The notes: generated by a model from the sequence alone, not told the origin. DNA of 64,000 nucleotides from Brevibacterium gallinarum (GCF_014836885.1 NZ_JACSPY010000003.1:1-64000), one strand, 5' to 3'; shown: positions 48,509-58,164, numbered from the stretch's first letter. Numbers and translations: made by a program.

Positions 48509-49126
48509 TTACTTCTTGCTGCCGATCTGCTCGAGGACAGTCTCGGCGACTTCGCGCATCGTCAGGCGGCGGTCCATCGAGGTCTTCTGGATCCAGCGGA
48601 ACGCCTCGGGCTCGCTCAGGCCCATGCTGGAGATTAGCAGGCTCTTGGCGCGTTCGACGAGTTTGCGGGTCTCGAACCGGTCGGTCATGTCGGCGATCTC
48701 GGATTCGAGTGCGGCGATCTCCGCGTGGCGGGACAGGGCGATCTCCAGGGCCGGCACGAGATCGTTGGACGTGAAGGGCTTGACGACATAGGCCATTGCG
48801 CCGGCGTCACGGGCTCGTTCGACTAGCTCCTTCTGGCTGAACGCCGTCAGCAGCACGACCGGGGCGATGCGGGCCTTGGCGATCCGCTCAGCGGCGGAGA
48901 TGCCGTCGAGGACCGGCATCTTGATATCCATGACGACGAGGTCTGGGCGCAGCTCCTCGGCCAGCCGGATCGCCGATTCGCCGTCGGCTGCCTCGCCGAC
49001 GACGTCGTATCCGACCTCGCGCAGCATCTCGACGATGTCGAGGCGGATGACGGCTTCGTCCTCGGCCACGACGACGCGCCGGACGACGCCGTTCTCTGTC
49101 TTGGGTGCTTCTTCGTTGGTAGCCAC
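48509..49126 (-). CDS. ANTAR domain response regulator (PdtaR-type)
   Basis: Response regulator with an RNA-binding output (205 aa). Receiver domain (about 15-135): acidic pair E22-D23, phosphoacceptor D67 (LVVMDIKMPVLDG), and K in YVVKPF. ANTAR domain (about 140-200: LVERAKSLLISSMGLSEPEAFRWIQKTSMD), which binds paired RNA hairpins and prevents transcription termination. The cognate PdtaS-type histidine kinase is not in the window. GTG start six bases after a TAAGAT -10 box. Confidence 0.93.
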   Translation of the reverse strand: MATNEEAPKTENGVVRRVVVAEDEAVIRLDIVEMLREVGYDVVGEAADGESAIRLAEELRPDLVVMDIKMPVLDGISAAERIAKARIAPVVLLTAFSQKELVERARDAGAMAYVVKPFTSNDLVPALEIALSRHAEIAALESEIADMTDRFETRKLVERAKSLLISSMGLSEPEAFRWIQKTSMDRRLTMREVAETVLEQIGSKK

Positions 49127-49132
49127 GGTTTC

Positions 49133-49138
49133 ATCTTA
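49133..49138 (-). promoter_or_regulatory. -10 box of the ANTAR regulator gene (leaderless)
   Basis: Minus-strand TAAGAT, 6-base spacer to GTG 49126. Confidence 0.5.
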
Positions 49139-49226
49139 GTCACGCCGCTGCGCGTTTTGACAGCGCGAGCCGATGTTCATGCGGAGGTGCGGGTGGGCGC
49201 CCGGCTGGTCTAGGATGTTCTTCGTT

Positions 49227-49308
49227 GCCGGATTGGCGGAATTGGTAGACGCGCCGCACTCAAAATGCGGTATCGAGAGGTGTGTGGGTTCGAGTCCCAC
49301 ATCCGGCA
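49227..49308 (+). tRNA. tRNA-Leu (anticodon CAA)
   Basis: Acceptor arms GCCGGAT and ATCCGGC pair fully; the anticodon stem CGCA/TGCG encloses CTCAAAA with anticodon CAA; the T-arm GTGGGTTCGAGTCCCAC is intact; and there is a long class II variable arm, as expected for Leu. CCA is not encoded. TAGGAT at 49211-49216 is a good -10 box just upstream. Confidence 0.95.
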
Positions 49309-49309
49309 C

Positions 49310-49453
49310 TCAACTGCCTGTCGCGCCTGGCGCCTGCTCGCTCGGCTCCGCTGTCCGGGCCGCGAGGATCTGGTCCCTGAGGATCTCGGCATGTCCGCAG
49401 TGCTGGGCGAGTTCGCGATCGCCTCCTGTCTCAGCAGACGCCCGTGCGCCTGT
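49310..49453 (-). pseudogene. Remnant resembling the C-terminus of a DinB/DUF664 protein
   Basis: Between stop codons, one minus-strand frame reads ASAETGGDRELAQHCGHAEI then LRDQILAAR, close to the HxGHAxxLR ending common in DinB/DUF664 proteins. There is no start and no upstream part. Its stop lies immediately next to the tRNA 3' end. It is likely a decayed gene fragment, but short enough that chance is possible. Confidence 0.4.
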
Positions 49454-49490
49454 TCACCAGTTTCCCATCGGCACCTGAGAGACTGGGACC

Positions 49491-49907
49491 ATGACTTTCC
49501 TGCTCCGCGTCATCGTCAACGCCGTCGCCATCTGGGCGGCAGCCGCACTTCTGCCCGGCATGGCCATCACCAGCGGCGACACCGTTTTCACCGGCCTCGG
49601 CCCCACCGCCTCGGCGGTGATCTCCTACCTCGTCATCGGGCTGATCTTCGGACTCGTCAACGCGATCATCAGACCGCTCATCGAGGTCATCGCCCTGCCG
49701 ATCACCTGCTTGTCCCTGGGCCTGTTCACCATCGTCATCAATGCCGCGATGGTCTCCCTGACGTCGTGGGTCTCGCAGTTCACGCCGATCCGCCTGGAGA
49801 TCGACAGCTTCCTCTGGACGGCCGTGCTCGCCTCGATCATCATCGCAGTCGTGTCACTCGTGCTGAACTTCTTCGTCCGCCCGCGCGAACGCGAGACCGA
49901 ACGCTGA
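49491..49907 (+). CDS. Phage holin family 4 / YvlD-like membrane protein
   Basis: Small integral membrane protein (138 aa) with four hydrophobic segments: about 5-22, 41-60, 66-95 and 108-128. It contains the family stretch IGLIFGLVNAIIRPLIEVIALP typical of PF04020. Despite the family name, chromosomal members such as YvlD are not lytic holins, and no phage genes are nearby; function is unknown. A GAGACT sequence lies six bases before the ATG, so the transcript may be leaderless. The C-terminal Arg/Glu run ends within a tandem repeat. Confidence 0.85.
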   Translation: MTFLLRVIVNAVAIWAAAALLPGMAITSGDTVFTGLGPTASAVISYLVIGLIFGLVNAIIRPLIEVIALPITCLSLGLFTIVINAAMVSLTSWVSQFTPIRLEIDSFLWTAVLASIIIAVVSLVLNFFVRPRERETER

Positions 49908-49980
49908 CTGCCTCCGGTAGACGCTGACCGGCCCGGCAGACGCTTACCGACCCCGGGAAACGCTGACTGCCGCCCCGGAG
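49901..49980. repeat. Four imperfect 19-22-bp tandem repeats
   Basis: Units begin at 49901, 49921, 49940 and 49959 and share ACGCTgACYG followed by a CCGG-containing half. The first unit overlaps the last codons and stop of the membrane protein gene, and each unit carries CGCT(G/T)A. Confidence 0.6.
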
Positions 49981-49994
49981 AGGGAGCGGCGGTC
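49965..49994. terminator. Hairpin between the membrane protein gene and pyk
   Basis: GACTGCCGC pairs with GCGGCGGTC (one G-U), 12-base loop, between convergent genes; partly built from the last tandem repeat. Confidence 0.5.
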
Positions 49995-50015
49995 CGGGCC
50001 GACGGGCAGCCGAGG

Positions 50016-51536
50016 TCAGTCGGTGTTCTGCTCGTATTCCTGCGGTTCGGTGATCTCGCCGTAGACCTCGTTGACCGGGCCGGTGTCGGAGTCATCACGG
50101 TAGGCGGCGGCCTTGCCGGTGATCGCGTTGCCGACGGTGTGGATCCGCAGCGCATTCGTCGACCCGACGATCCCCGGGGGTGAACCGGCGACGATGATGC
50201 ACTTCTCGCCGTCCTCGGCCAGCCCGCGGGAGCGCAGCACGTGATCGACCTGGCGGGCCATCTGGTCGGTGTGGCGGACCTGATTGACGAGGAATGCTCG
50301 CACGCCCCATGTCAGCGCCAGCTGGTGGTAGACGCGCACATCCGGGGTGAATGCGAGGATCGTCTGCTTGACCCGCAGCCGCGACATCCGGCGCACCGAG
50401 TCGCCTGACTGGCTGAAGGTGCACAGCGTGCCGATGTCGAGCTGTTCGGCGATGCGCACCGCGGCTGCAGTGACAGCACCGCCCTGTGTGTGGGGCTCGG
50501 TGCCGAGCGGGGCGATGCGGGCGAGCCCGTGCTCTTCAGTCGACTGGATGATCCGGGCCATGGTGCGCACGGCCTCCAGCCAGTGCGCACCGACCGAGGT
50601 CTCGCCTGAGAGCATGAGCGCATCGGCCCCGTCAAGCACAGCGTTGGCGCAGTCGCTGGCCTCGGCGCGCGTCGGCCGCGGCTCCTCGATCATCGATTCG
50701 AGCATCTGAGTGGCGACGATGACCGGTTTGGCGTTGCGTCGGCAGAGTTCGACGGTGCGCTTCTGCACGATCGGCACCTGCTCCAGGGGCAGTTCGACAC
50801 CGAGGTCGCCGCGGGCGACCATCATGCCGTCGAAGGCGTCGACGATGCTCCCGAGCGCATCGACAGCCTGCGGTTTCTCCAGCTTGGCGATGAGCGGGAC
50901 GAGGATGCGCTCTTCGCGCATGATCTCGCGCACGGTCTCCGCGTCCTCGGGCGTGCGCACGAATGACAGCGCCACCCAGTCAGCACCCAGGCGCAGACCC
51001 CAGCGCAGGTCCTCGACATCCTTGTCGCTCATCGCCGGAACGGACACCGGCACACCGGGCAGATTGATGCCCTTGTGGTCGGAGATCCGGCCGGGCACTT
51101 CGACTTCGCAGGTGACGTCCGTGTCAGTGACGTCGGTGGCGCGCAGGCGGATCCTGCCGTCGTCGATGAGCAGCGGATCCCCGACCTCGACGTCGCGGGC
51201 GAGACCAGCATAGGTGGTGCCCACCGCGGTCGCGGTGCCTTCGATGTCACGGGTGGTGATCGTGAATGTATCGCCCTTGCGCAGTTCGGGCTTGAGCCCG
51301 CCGGCGAAGGTGCCGACCCGGATCTTGGGGCCCTGCAGGTCGATGAGCACGCTGACCGGCTCGCCGGTGTCACGGCCGGCCTTGCGGACCCACCGGTACT
51401 TCTCTTCGTGCTGTGCGTGGGTGCCGTGGCTGAGGTTGAAGCGGAAGACGTTGACGCCTTCCTCGATGAGTGAGCGGATGTCTTCGTAGCTCTGCTGGGC
51501 GGGGCCAAGAGTGGCGACGATCTTTGCATGCCTCAT
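50016..51536 (-). CDS. pyk: Pyruvate kinase
   Basis: Final ATP-forming step of glycolysis (506 aa). Motifs: RHAKIVATLGPA at the N-terminus, FRFNLSHGTHAQH, IDLQGPKIRVG, MVARGDLGVELP, and the signature block TQMLESMIEEPRPTRAEASDCANAVLDG. The C-terminal allosteric domain is followed by an extra acidic tail of about 30 residues. ATG 51536 (MRHAKIV) is chosen over the longer frame; a TAGGCT -10 box lies seven bases upstream. Confidence 0.96.
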   Translation of the reverse strand: MRHAKIVATLGPAQQSYEDIRSLIEEGVNVFRFNLSHGTHAQHEEKYRWVRKAGRDTGEPVSVLIDLQGPKIRVGTFAGGLKPELRKGDTFTITTRDIEGTATAVGTTYAGLARDVEVGDPLLIDDGRIRLRATDVTDTDVTCEVEVPGRISDHKGINLPGVPVSVPAMSDKDVEDLRWGLRLGADWVALSFVRTPEDAETVREIMREERILVPLIAKLEKPQAVDALGSIVDAFDGMMVARGDLGVELPLEQVPIVQKRTVELCRRNAKPVIVATQMLESMIEEPRPTRAEASDCANAVLDGADALMLSGETSVGAHWLEAVRTMARIIQSTEEHGLARIAPLGTEPHTQGGAVTAAAVRIAEQLDIGTLCTFSQSGDSVRRMSRLRVKQTILAFTPDVRVYHQLALTWGVRAFLVNQVRHTDQMARQVDHVLRSRGLAEDGEKCIIVAGSPPGIVGSTNALRIHTVGNAITGKAAAYRDDSDTGPVNEVYGEITEPQEYEQNTD

Positions 51537-51543
51537 AGCCACC

Positions 51544-51549
51544 AGCCTA
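51544..51549 (-). promoter_or_regulatory. -10 box of pyk (leaderless)
   Basis: Minus-strand TAGGCT, 7-base spacer to ATG 51536. It separates pyk from the upstream lgt. Confidence 0.5.
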
Positions 51550-51623
51550 GTCGGGTCTGCGGGCCTGCCTTCAATCCTGTCCGAATTTCTGCGCTGTGAC
51601 CAGCAGGTGGACACAATTGCCGG

Positions 51624-52811
51624 TCAGTCGCGGCTGGCGGACCCGTCCTCGTGCGGGCGGCGGCGCACCTGCGGGACGATCGAGATCGCCGAGGTGACGG
51701 CACCGAAGAACCCGAAGCTGCGGTTGGTCAGCGCATTGCCGCCGTCGTCATCGCGCCGGTGGTCGCTGTGGCCGTCGGTGCCCGCCGCGCGGGTGCCGCC
51801 TGCCGTTCCCGAGGCGGTGGATCCGCCGGTGCCGTTGCCGCCGCCCCGGTGGTCGTCGCCGCGGTGGTGCTCGCCAGCGCCGGAGTCCGTGCTGTCTGCG
51901 CGGGCGGCTGCCATGCAGGCCAGGCCGCGTTCGGTGTAGACCTGCGGTGCCGGTTCGCGATGGCGCATCCGGGAGAACGTGAACAGTGCCAGGCCGATGA
52001 AGAGGACGACGATGTAGAACCACATGTTGATGCGCACGCCGAGGAAGTACTCGGAGTGGTCGATGCGCAGCGACTCGATCCACAGACGCCCGATCGTGTA
52101 GTAGCAGATGTAGGCGTAGAAGATCTGGCCGTGGCCGAGCCGGAAGCGTTTGGCCGCCCAGATGAGCAGCAGGCAGCCGGCGAAGTTCCACAGCGATTCG
52201 TACAGGAAGGTCGGGTGGAACAGGGTGTCGGTGGGCAGCGCGGCGTCAGGCCAGTTGGGGTTCGGTGCGCCGTTGAGGACTCTGTCGATCTGCAGGCCCC
52301 AGGGCAGGGTCGTCGGCCGGCCGAAGAGCTCCTGGTTGAACCAGTTGCCCCAGCGGCCGAAGGCCTGCGCCAGGATGAGCCCTGGCGCAGCGGCATCGAT
52401 GAATGAGGTGAATCGGATGCCGTAGTGACGGCACACGAGGAACACGGTCAGCGCACCGAGGGCGACCGCCCCGCCGATGCCGAGACCGCCCTGCCAGATC
52501 TTGAATGCGTCGAGTGGGTTGCCGTTGGGCCCGAAGTACGGGCCGGGCACAGTGAGCACGTAGTACAGCCGACCGCCGATGATGCCGGCCGGGATCGCCC
52601 AGACGGCGATGTTCCACAGATCGTCTTCGCTGCCGCCGCGGCGCTTCCAGCGGTACTGGGCGAGCATGAGTGCGGCGACGATGCCGACGAGGATGCACAG
52701 CGCGTAGGCGTGGATGGTGAAGGGCCCGATCTCGAATCCCGACCAGCTCGGTGAGGGGATCGCCGTGCTCAGCGGGGTGAGCGCAGCGGCACCGGTGAGC
52801 GGTTCAGGCAT
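51624..52811 (-). CDS. lgt: Prolipoprotein diacylglyceryl transferase with long C-terminal tail
   Basis: Membrane enzyme that transfers diacylglycerol from phosphatidylglycerol to the lipobox cysteine of prolipoproteins (395 aa). Seven hydrophobic segments; signature AFGRWGNWFNQELFGRP (about 155-171), and conserved HAYALCILVGIV and GGRLYYVL. After the last helix (about 290) comes a tail of about 100 residues rich in Gly, His, Asp and Thr (GEHHRGDDHRGGG; HSDHRRDDDGG), absent from short Lgt proteins. ATG 52811 overlaps the trpA stop by 8 bp. Confidence 0.95.
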   Translation of the reverse strand: MPEPLTGAAALTPLSTAIPSPSWSGFEIGPFTIHAYALCILVGIVAALMLAQYRWKRRGGSEDDLWNIAVWAIPAGIIGGRLYYVLTVPGPYFGPNGNPLDAFKIWQGGLGIGGAVALGALTVFLVCRHYGIRFTSFIDAAAPGLILAQAFGRWGNWFNQELFGRPTTLPWGLQIDRVLNGAPNPNWPDAALPTDTLFHPTFLYESLWNFAGCLLLIWAAKRFRLGHGQIFYAYICYYTIGRLWIESLRIDHSEYFLGVRINMWFYIVVLFIGLALFTFSRMRHREPAPQVYTERGLACMAAARADSTDSGAGEHHRGDDHRGGGNGTGGSTASGTAGGTRAAGTDGHSDHRRDDDGGNALTNRSFGFFGAVTSAISIVPQVRRRPHEDGSASRD

Positions 52812-53586
52812 GGTCGCGCACTCCCTGGGCGAACTCGGCGGCACGGGCTTCGACGGCGGCTGGCCCGCCGTCGGTCAGGGCGGTGACAAGCGCAGAACCG
52901 ACGATCACGCCGTCAGCGTAGGCGGCGACCTCTGCCGCCTGCTGCCGGTTGGAGACGCCGAGTCCCACGCAGACGCGCTCGGCGCCGGCGGCGCGCGTGT
53001 CGGCGACGAGTTTCTCGGCTGAGGCGCCGACCTGCGCACGCGTGCCGGTGACGCCCATCGTCGAGGCGGCGTAGACGAAGCCCGAGGCGTGGGCGGTGAC
53101 GTAGGCGAGGCGTTCGGGGCTGGAGGACGGGGCGACGAGGAAGATCCGGTCGAGACCATGCGCTTCGCTTGCCGTCATCCAGTCGCCGGCCTCATCGGGG
53201 GTGAGGTCTGCGGTGATGATGCCTGCTCCCCCGGCGTTGGCGAGGTCGCGGGCGAATGCCTCGACGCCGTACTGGTAGACGAGGTTCCAGTACGACATCA
53301 CGACCGGGGTGGCCCCGGCTGCGGCGACGGCCTCGACAGCGGTGAGGGCGTCGCGGGTGCGCACGCCGCCGCGCAGCGCCTGGACCGAGGCGGCCTGGAT
53401 GGTCGGTCCGTCCATCCCGGGGTCGGAGTACGGGATGCCGACTTCGACGATGTCAGCGCCGCCGGCGACGACGGCGCGCATCGCGTCGAGCGAGCCGGGC
53501 ACGTCTGGGTAGCCGACCGGCAGGTAGGCGATGAAGGCGGCACGGTTGTCTGCTGCGCAGTCGCGCAGCACCTCAGCAGTGCTCAC
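52804..53586 (-). CDS. trpA: Tryptophan synthase alpha subunit
   Basis: Cleaves indole-3-glycerol phosphate and passes indole to TrpB (260 aa). Catalytic E48 ([10 protein letters not shown]) and D59 (GMDGPTIQ). Phosphate-binding loops ([20 protein letters not shown]) are intact. GTG start overlaps the trpB stop by 4 bp (GTGA). Confidence 0.96.
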   Translation of the reverse strand: MSTAEVLRDCAADNRAAFIAYLPVGYPDVPGSLDAMRAVVAGGADIVEVGIPYSDPGMDGPTIQAASVQALRGGVRTRDALTAVEAVAAAGATPVVMSYWNLVYQYGVEAFARDLANAGGAGIITADLTPDEAGDWMTASEAHGLDRIFLVAPSSSPERLAYVTAHASGFVYAASTMGVTGTRAQVGASAEKLVADTRAAGAERVCVGLGVSNRQQAAEVAAYADGVIVGSALVTALTDGGPAAVEARAAEFAQGVRDHA

Positions 53587-54905
53587 GAACGGCTCCTCTC
53601 TGCGGTGTCGCCGGCATCGGCGGCGTCGTCGGCTTCAGCCGGGTCCTGCGCACCGACGGGTTCAGCGGTCTCAGCCTCCTCGGCCTGAGCATCGAGGTAC
53701 CCGAAGTACTTCCCTGCCGTGTCGACGTCCTTGTCCCCGCGTCCGGAGAGGTTGGCGATGATGATCGCACCCTCCCCGAGTTCGCGGCCGATCTTCAGCG
53801 CAGCGGCCAGGGCATGCGAACTCTCGATCGCCGGGATGATGCCCTCAGTGCGGCACAGCAGCCGGAAGGCTGCCATGGCTTCGTCGTCAGTGACCGGGTG
53901 GTACTCGCCGCGGCCGATCGACTGCAGCCACGCGTGCTCGGGGCCGACACCGGGGTAGTCGAGCCCAGCTGAGATGGAATGCGACGGCAGGGTCTGGCCG
54001 TCCTCGTCCTGCATGATGACCGACTTCGATCCGTGCAGCACGCCGACCCGGCCGTCGTTGAGCGGGGCTGCGTGCTGGCCGGAAGCGATGCCCGAGCCGG
54101 CTGCCTCGCAGCCGATGAGCCGGACATCCTCATCGCCGATGAAGGCGTGGAAGATGCCGATGGCGTTCGAGCCGCCGCCGACGCAGGCGGTGATGGCATC
54201 GGGCAGCCTGCCGGTCTGCTCCTGGATCTGGGCGCGGGCCTCGACGCCGATGATGCGCTGGAGTTCGCGCACGAGGAACGGGAACGGGTGAGGGCCGGCG
54301 ACGGTGCCGAAGAGGTAGTGGGTGGTCTCCACGGAGGCGACCCAGTCGCGGAAGGTCTCGTTGATCGCGTCCTTGAGTGTGCGGGTGCCGGCTTCGACGG
54401 GAACCACCTCGGCGCCGAGCAGCCGCATCCGGGCGACGTTGAGGGCCTGGCGGGCGCAGTCCTCGGCTCCCATGTAGATGGTGCAGTCGAGCCCGAGCAG
54501 TGCTGCGGCGGTGGCGGAGGCAACCCCGTGCTGGCCGGCACCGGTCTCGGCGATGACGCGGGTCTTGCCCATCCGCTTGGTCAGCAGCGCCTGTCCGAGG
54601 ACGTTGTTGATCTTGTGGCTGCCGGTGTGGTTGAGGTCCTCGCGCTTGAGGAAGATGCGCGCCCCGCCGGCGTGTTCGGAGAACCGCGGCGCCTCGGTCA
54701 GCAGGCTCGGCCGGCCGGTGTATTCGGCGTGGAGACGCTGGAGCTCGGCGACGAACTCCGGGTCGACGATCGCCTTGGCGAAGGCTTCGCCGATCTCTTC
54801 GAGCGCGCCGATGAGCGCCTCGGGCACGAACCGGCCGCCGAAGTCGCCGAAGTAGGGACCCTGCGGCAGTTCGCTGTGCTGCGGGGAGAAGAGTTCGTAG
54901 TCCAT
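53583..54905 (-). CDS. trpB: Tryptophan synthase beta subunit
   Basis: PLP enzyme that condenses indole with serine (440 aa). PLP lysine K98 in [14 protein letters not shown]; phosphate-binding GGGSNAIG; substrate entry motif [13 protein letters not shown] near the N-terminus. After about residue 405 comes a strongly acidic Ala/Glu/Asp tail of about 35 residues beyond the normal end. ATG 54905 has AAAGGA upstream; a GTG/ATG five codons earlier is less likely. Coupled to trpA. Confidence 0.95.
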   Translation of the reverse strand: MDYELFSPQHSELPQGPYFGDFGGRFVPEALIGALEEIGEAFAKAIVDPEFVAELQRLHAEYTGRPSLLTEAPRFSEHAGGARIFLKREDLNHTGSHKINNVLGQALLTKRMGKTRVIAETGAGQHGVASATAAALLGLDCTIYMGAEDCARQALNVARMRLLGAEVVPVEAGTRTLKDAINETFRDWVASVETTHYLFGTVAGPHPFPFLVRELQRIIGVEARAQIQEQTGRLPDAITACVGGGSNAIGIFHAFIGDEDVRLIGCEAAGSGIASGQHAAPLNDGRVGVLHGSKSVIMQDEDGQTLPSHSISAGLDYPGVGPEHAWLQSIGRGEYHPVTDDEAMAAFRLLCRTEGIIPAIESSHALAAALKIGRELGEGAIIIANLSGRGDKDVDTAGKYFGYLDAQAEEAETAEPVGAQDPAEADDAADAGDTAERSRS

Positions 54906-54943
54906 GTGGTCCTTTCCCAACGAGACGCAAAGACGAGACGGCG

Positions 54944-55750
54944 TCAGGAGGCCCGGCGCTCGGCTTTCGCCTTCCGTCCGGCCTCGATGAAATCGGCGAC
55001 GTTCTCGCGCGGCTTGCCGCCGGTGACGAGCGCCTGGCCGACAAGTGCGAGATCGGCGCCCTGGGCAGCATAGGCGGCGACATCGCCGACCTGGCTGACA
55101 CCGGATTCGCCGACGAGCACAGTATCGGGCGGGCAGAGGTCGGCCAATGGTGCGAAGCGGTTGAGGTCGACGCTGAGGTCTTTGAGATTGCGGGTGTTGA
55201 TGCCGAGGAGGGTGGGCTTGATGCCGACGGCGATCTCGATCTCCTCAGCAGTGTGGGTCTCGACGAGCGCTGTCATCCCGAGGCTGGCGGACAGTTCGCT
55301 GAACTCCTGCAGCTGTGCGGGGCTGAGCGCGGCCACGATGAGCAGCACGATATCGGCGCCGTGGGCGCGGGCTTCGTGGAACTGGTACTCATCGACCATG
55401 AAGTCCTTGCGCAGCACGGGAATGTCCACCGCAGCACGGACGGCGTCGAGGTCGTCCAGGCAGCCATTGAAGCGGCGCTGCTCGGTCAGCACGCTGATCG
55501 CGGCCGCGCCGCCTGCGGCATAGGCGCTCGCGAGCCCGGCGGGGTCGGCGATAGCGGCCAGGGCTCCGGCAGACGGTGACGAGCGCTTGACCTCGGCGAT
55601 GATGCCGAAGTCGTCCGCCGCGCGCGGCAGGAACGGAAGCGCCGCGGGTGCATCCGCGGCGCGTGAGGCGATGTCTGCCAGAGGGCAGGCAGCCCGGCGT
55701 TCTGCCAGGTCTGCCTTCACCCCGCTGACGATGTCGGCGAGAACGCTCAC
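54944..55750 (-). CDS. trpC: Indole-3-glycerol phosphate synthase
   Basis: Ring-closing decarboxylase of tryptophan synthesis (268 aa, TIM barrel). Motifs [13 protein letters not shown] (about 48-60), [14 protein letters not shown] with catalytic Lys, [10 protein letters not shown] and VGESGV. GTG 55750 overlaps the stop of the upstream small gene by 4 bp, which fixes the start; the longer frame is discarded. Confidence 0.95.
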   Translation of the reverse strand: MSVLADIVSGVKADLAERRAACPLADIASRAADAPAALPFLPRAADDFGIIAEVKRSSPSAGALAAIADPAGLASAYAAGGAAAISVLTEQRRFNGCLDDLDAVRAAVDIPVLRKDFMVDEYQFHEARAHGADIVLLIVAALSPAQLQEFSELSASLGMTALVETHTAEEIEIAVGIKPTLLGINTRNLKDLSVDLNRFAPLADLCPPDTVLVGESGVSQVGDVAAYAAQGADLALVGQALVTGGKPRENVADFIEAGRKAKAERRAS

Positions 55751-56022
55751 GCCTTCGCCTTGGTCTTCTTCCCGCCCTTGCCGGCCGCGCGCATCACAAG
55801 CCCGACGATCGGACCGAGGATGCAGATAATGAGGCCGGCCCAGAGCAGCATCGGGGTTTCGGCGACGACACCGATGCATCCGACGATGAAGCCGACGAGG
55901 ATGATGAAGACTCCGGTCCAGGCGGCAACGGTGTTCCCGTGGCCCGGATCTTTGACTGAGTCGTAGTCAATGCTCGAGCGGTCGAGGTCGTATGCCCCAT
56001 TGCGGGAAATGGTCTTCGGCAT
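55747..56022 (-). CDS. HGxxPAAW-type small membrane protein
   Basis: Small protein (91 aa) with the motif HGNTVAAW (about 28-35), the HGxxPAAW signature, then two hydrophobic segments (about 36-55 and 58-78) and a Lys-rich C-terminus. This family is found almost only in actinobacterial trp operons next to trpC. Function unknown. ATG with AAGGAG site; stop overlaps trpC start, indicating coordinated synthesis. Confidence 0.85.
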   Translation of the reverse strand: MPKTISRNGAYDLDRSSIDYDSVKDPGHGNTVAAWTGVFIILVGFIVGCIGVVAETPMLLWAGLIICILGPIVGLVMRAAGKGGKKTKAKA

Positions 56023-56131
56023 GGTTCTCCTTCGTTCTCACGCGGTATGCGGTCATTCTCTCACGTCGATGCGGCGGGCCAGAAACCGACCCGCGAACCG
56101 ACATCTGATCGTCATCGATGTGGCGCAGGTC

Positions 56132-56635
56132 TCAGCTCGGGTCCTCGCCTCGGGAGATCGCATCCCAGGTACGGGTCGGGTCGAGGTCGCCGTGATCGTC
56201 TTCGGCTTCGGTTTCAGAGGCGTCGGCTTCGAAGCGCGCGCTCGTCTGCCAGCTGCCCGAACGCAGCAGCACCCACACGGCGACTGCTGCGGCGAGCAGT
56301 CCGGCGACGATGCCGATGGGCGGCAGGTTCGTCGTCTGCGCGCTGCTGAGTGTCGCGCTCAGAGCCACGCCGGCGAAGCCGAGCCCGGCCAGTGCCGCAC
56401 AGGCGGTGACGATCCAGCGGCCGATGCGCTTGAGCATGGTGAGCAGCAGTCCGCTGACGGCGACGATGCCGGCGCAGGCGAGCAGCACCGGCGAGTTCTC
56501 TGGAGCTTCGACCGATCCTGCGCTCACGCCTGCGAGTTCGGCGGTCTCTGCGGCCTGGAACCACGGCTGGGAGCCGACGATCCACAGCACGGCGGCTGCG
56601 GCGAGCAGCACGATGACGGCACGGGATCGGGTCAT
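56132..56635 (-). CDS. Trp biosynthesis-associated membrane protein
   Basis: Membrane protein (167 aa) of the Trp_oprn_chp type (PF09534), found between trpE and trpC in actinobacteria. Four hydrophobic segments (about 7-22, 48-66, 75-95, 108-126), the extracytoplasmic GSQPWFQA motif after the first, and an acidic cytoplasmic tail. ATG overlaps the trpE stop by 4 bp. Role in tryptophan metabolism is inferred only from context. The 109 bp after it hold no gene. Confidence 0.88.
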   Translation of the reverse strand: MTRSRAVIVLLAAAAVLWIVGSQPWFQAAETAELAGVSAGSVEAPENSPVLLACAGIVAVSGLLLTMLKRIGRWIVTACAALAGLGFAGVALSATLSSAQTTNLPPIGIVAGLLAAAVAVWVLLRSGSWQTSARFEADASETEAEDDHGDLDPTRTWDAISRGEDPS

Positions 56636-58164
56636 CGCAGGACCTCTGATTCGCTCCCGCTCGGGCGCGTGAGCGTCTGCGCAGCAGCCGCGGCACGCAG
56701 CACAGCGGCGGCCTTGTTGCGCGATTCCTGATCCTCCGATGCGGGCACGGAGTCGGCGACGACACCGGCGCCGGCACTGACGGAGATGCGCCCGTTGCGG
56801 ATGACTCCGGTGCGGATCGCGATGGCGACACTGAGGTCGCCGGTGAAGGACAGGTACCCGACCGCCCCACCGTAGACTCCGCGGGCCACGGTCTCGTATG
56901 CGTCGATGAGCTGGAGGGCGCGCGGCTTCGGCGCCCCGGACAGCGTCCCGGCCGGAAACACCGCACACAGCACATCGATGCCGTCGACGTCGTCATCGCA
57001 GGTGCCGACGACCGTCGAGCCGATGTGCATGATGTGGCTGTAGCGCTCGATCTCCATGAAGTCCACGACGTCGACGCTGCCGGGCCGGCAGACCTTTGCG
57101 AGGTCGTTGCGGGCCAGATCGACGAGCATGAGGTGCTCAGCCCGCTCCTTCTCGTCGGCCAGCAGCTCGGCTGCCAGCTGGCGGTCCTCCTCGGGGGTGG
57201 CGCCACGGGGCCGGGACCCGGCGATCGGATGCGTCTCGACCTTCCCGTCGGTGACGGTGACGAGCGCCTCGGGTGAGGAACCGACGATCGTCATCGGGCT
57301 CCCGTCTGGGGTCGGCACGTCGAGGAGGTACATGTACGGGCTCGGGTTGAACGTGCGCAGCAGCCGGTAGACATCGAGCGGGTCGGCTGTGCACTCGGCT
57401 TCGAAGCGCTGGGAGAGCACGACTTGGAAGACGTCGCCGTCGACGATGTTGCCCTTGGCGCGTTCGATCATCTGCAGGTAGTCGTCGCGCTCGGTGCGTG
57501 AGGAGACCTGCGGATCGGCGCGGTCGTACCAGGCGACGTCGGACGGCAGCGGTGCGGCGAGCTCTGCGAGCATCGCCTCGATGCGCCGGCAGCCGGCGTC
57601 ATAGGCGTCGTCGACGCCGCTGTCGAGGCCGTTGACGTTGACGACGTTGGCGACCAGGGTCACCTCGGAGGTGTAGTGGTCGTAGATCGCGACGTCACCG
57701 GGGACCGAGAGGCTGAGCTCCGGTACTGCGTCGACGGGCTCCGGGCCGGGTCCGAGGCGTTCGGTGCGGCGCACGAAGTCCCAGCCGAGGTAGCCGACGA
57801 AGGAGGAGATCATCGGCGGCAGCCCCGCATGCGGGCGTTCGATCGACAGCAGCCGCATCGTCTCGTGCAGGCCGGTGAGCACGTCGCCGCTGGTGGGCGC
57901 TCCGGCCGGGGCGGTGCCGAGCCACAGCAGCTGACCGTTCTGTTCGGTCAGGGTGGCCACCGGGTCGCGGCCGATGAAGGAATAGCGGTCCCACTGGCCC
58001 TGGCTGGCCGATTCGAAGAGGAACGCTCCGCTGCGGCCGGCGGCGAGCCTGCGGTACAGGCTCAGCGGCGTTTCGGCGTCAGCGAGCACGCGGGTGAAGA
58101 CAGGCACGAGCCGATGGTGCGCGGCAGCGGCGCGGAACTCCTCACGAGTCGGCGAGATGTGCAT
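56632..58164 (-). CDS. trpE: Anthranilate synthase component I
   Basis: Chorismate-using subunit of anthranilate synthase (510 aa). The N-terminal feedback-binding motif FLFESASQG (LLES-type, tryptophan binding) is present; catalytic blocks [39 protein letters not shown] and the C-terminal [11 protein letters not shown] are intact. The glutamine amidotransferase partner trpG and trpD are not in the window. ATG 58164 overlaps the hisI 3' end by 23 bp, so no separate leader or attenuator precedes trpE. Confidence 0.95.
   Translation of the reverse strand: MHISPTREEFRAAAAHHRLVPVFTRVLADAETPLSLYRRLAAGRSGAFLFESASQGQWDRYSFIGRDPVATLTEQNGQLLWLGTAPAGAPTSGDVLTGLHETMRLLSIERPHAGLPPMISSFVGYLGWDFVRRTERLGPGPEPVDAVPELSLSVPGDVAIYDHYTSEVTLVANVVNVNGLDSGVDDAYDAGCRRIEAMLAELAAPLPSDVAWYDRADPQVSSRTERDDYLQMIERAKGNIVDGDVFQVVLSQRFEAECTADPLDVYRLLRTFNPSPYMYLLDVPTPDGSPMTIVGSSPEALVTVTDGKVETHPIAGSRPRGATPEEDRQLAAELLADEKERAEHLMLVDLARNDLAKVCRPGSVDVVDFMEIERYSHIMHIGSTVVGTCDDDVDGIDVLCAVFPAGTLSGAPKPRALQLIDAYETVARGVYGGAVGYLSFTGDLSVAIAIRTGVIRNGRISVSAGAGVVADSVPASEDQESRNKAAAVLRAAAAAQTLTRPSGSESEVLR

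Noticed and set aside
49491-49907. Prophage or lysis cassette suggested by the phage-holin-family name
   Set aside because: No endolysin, integrase or structural phage genes are near, and PF04020 members are common chromosomal membrane proteins.
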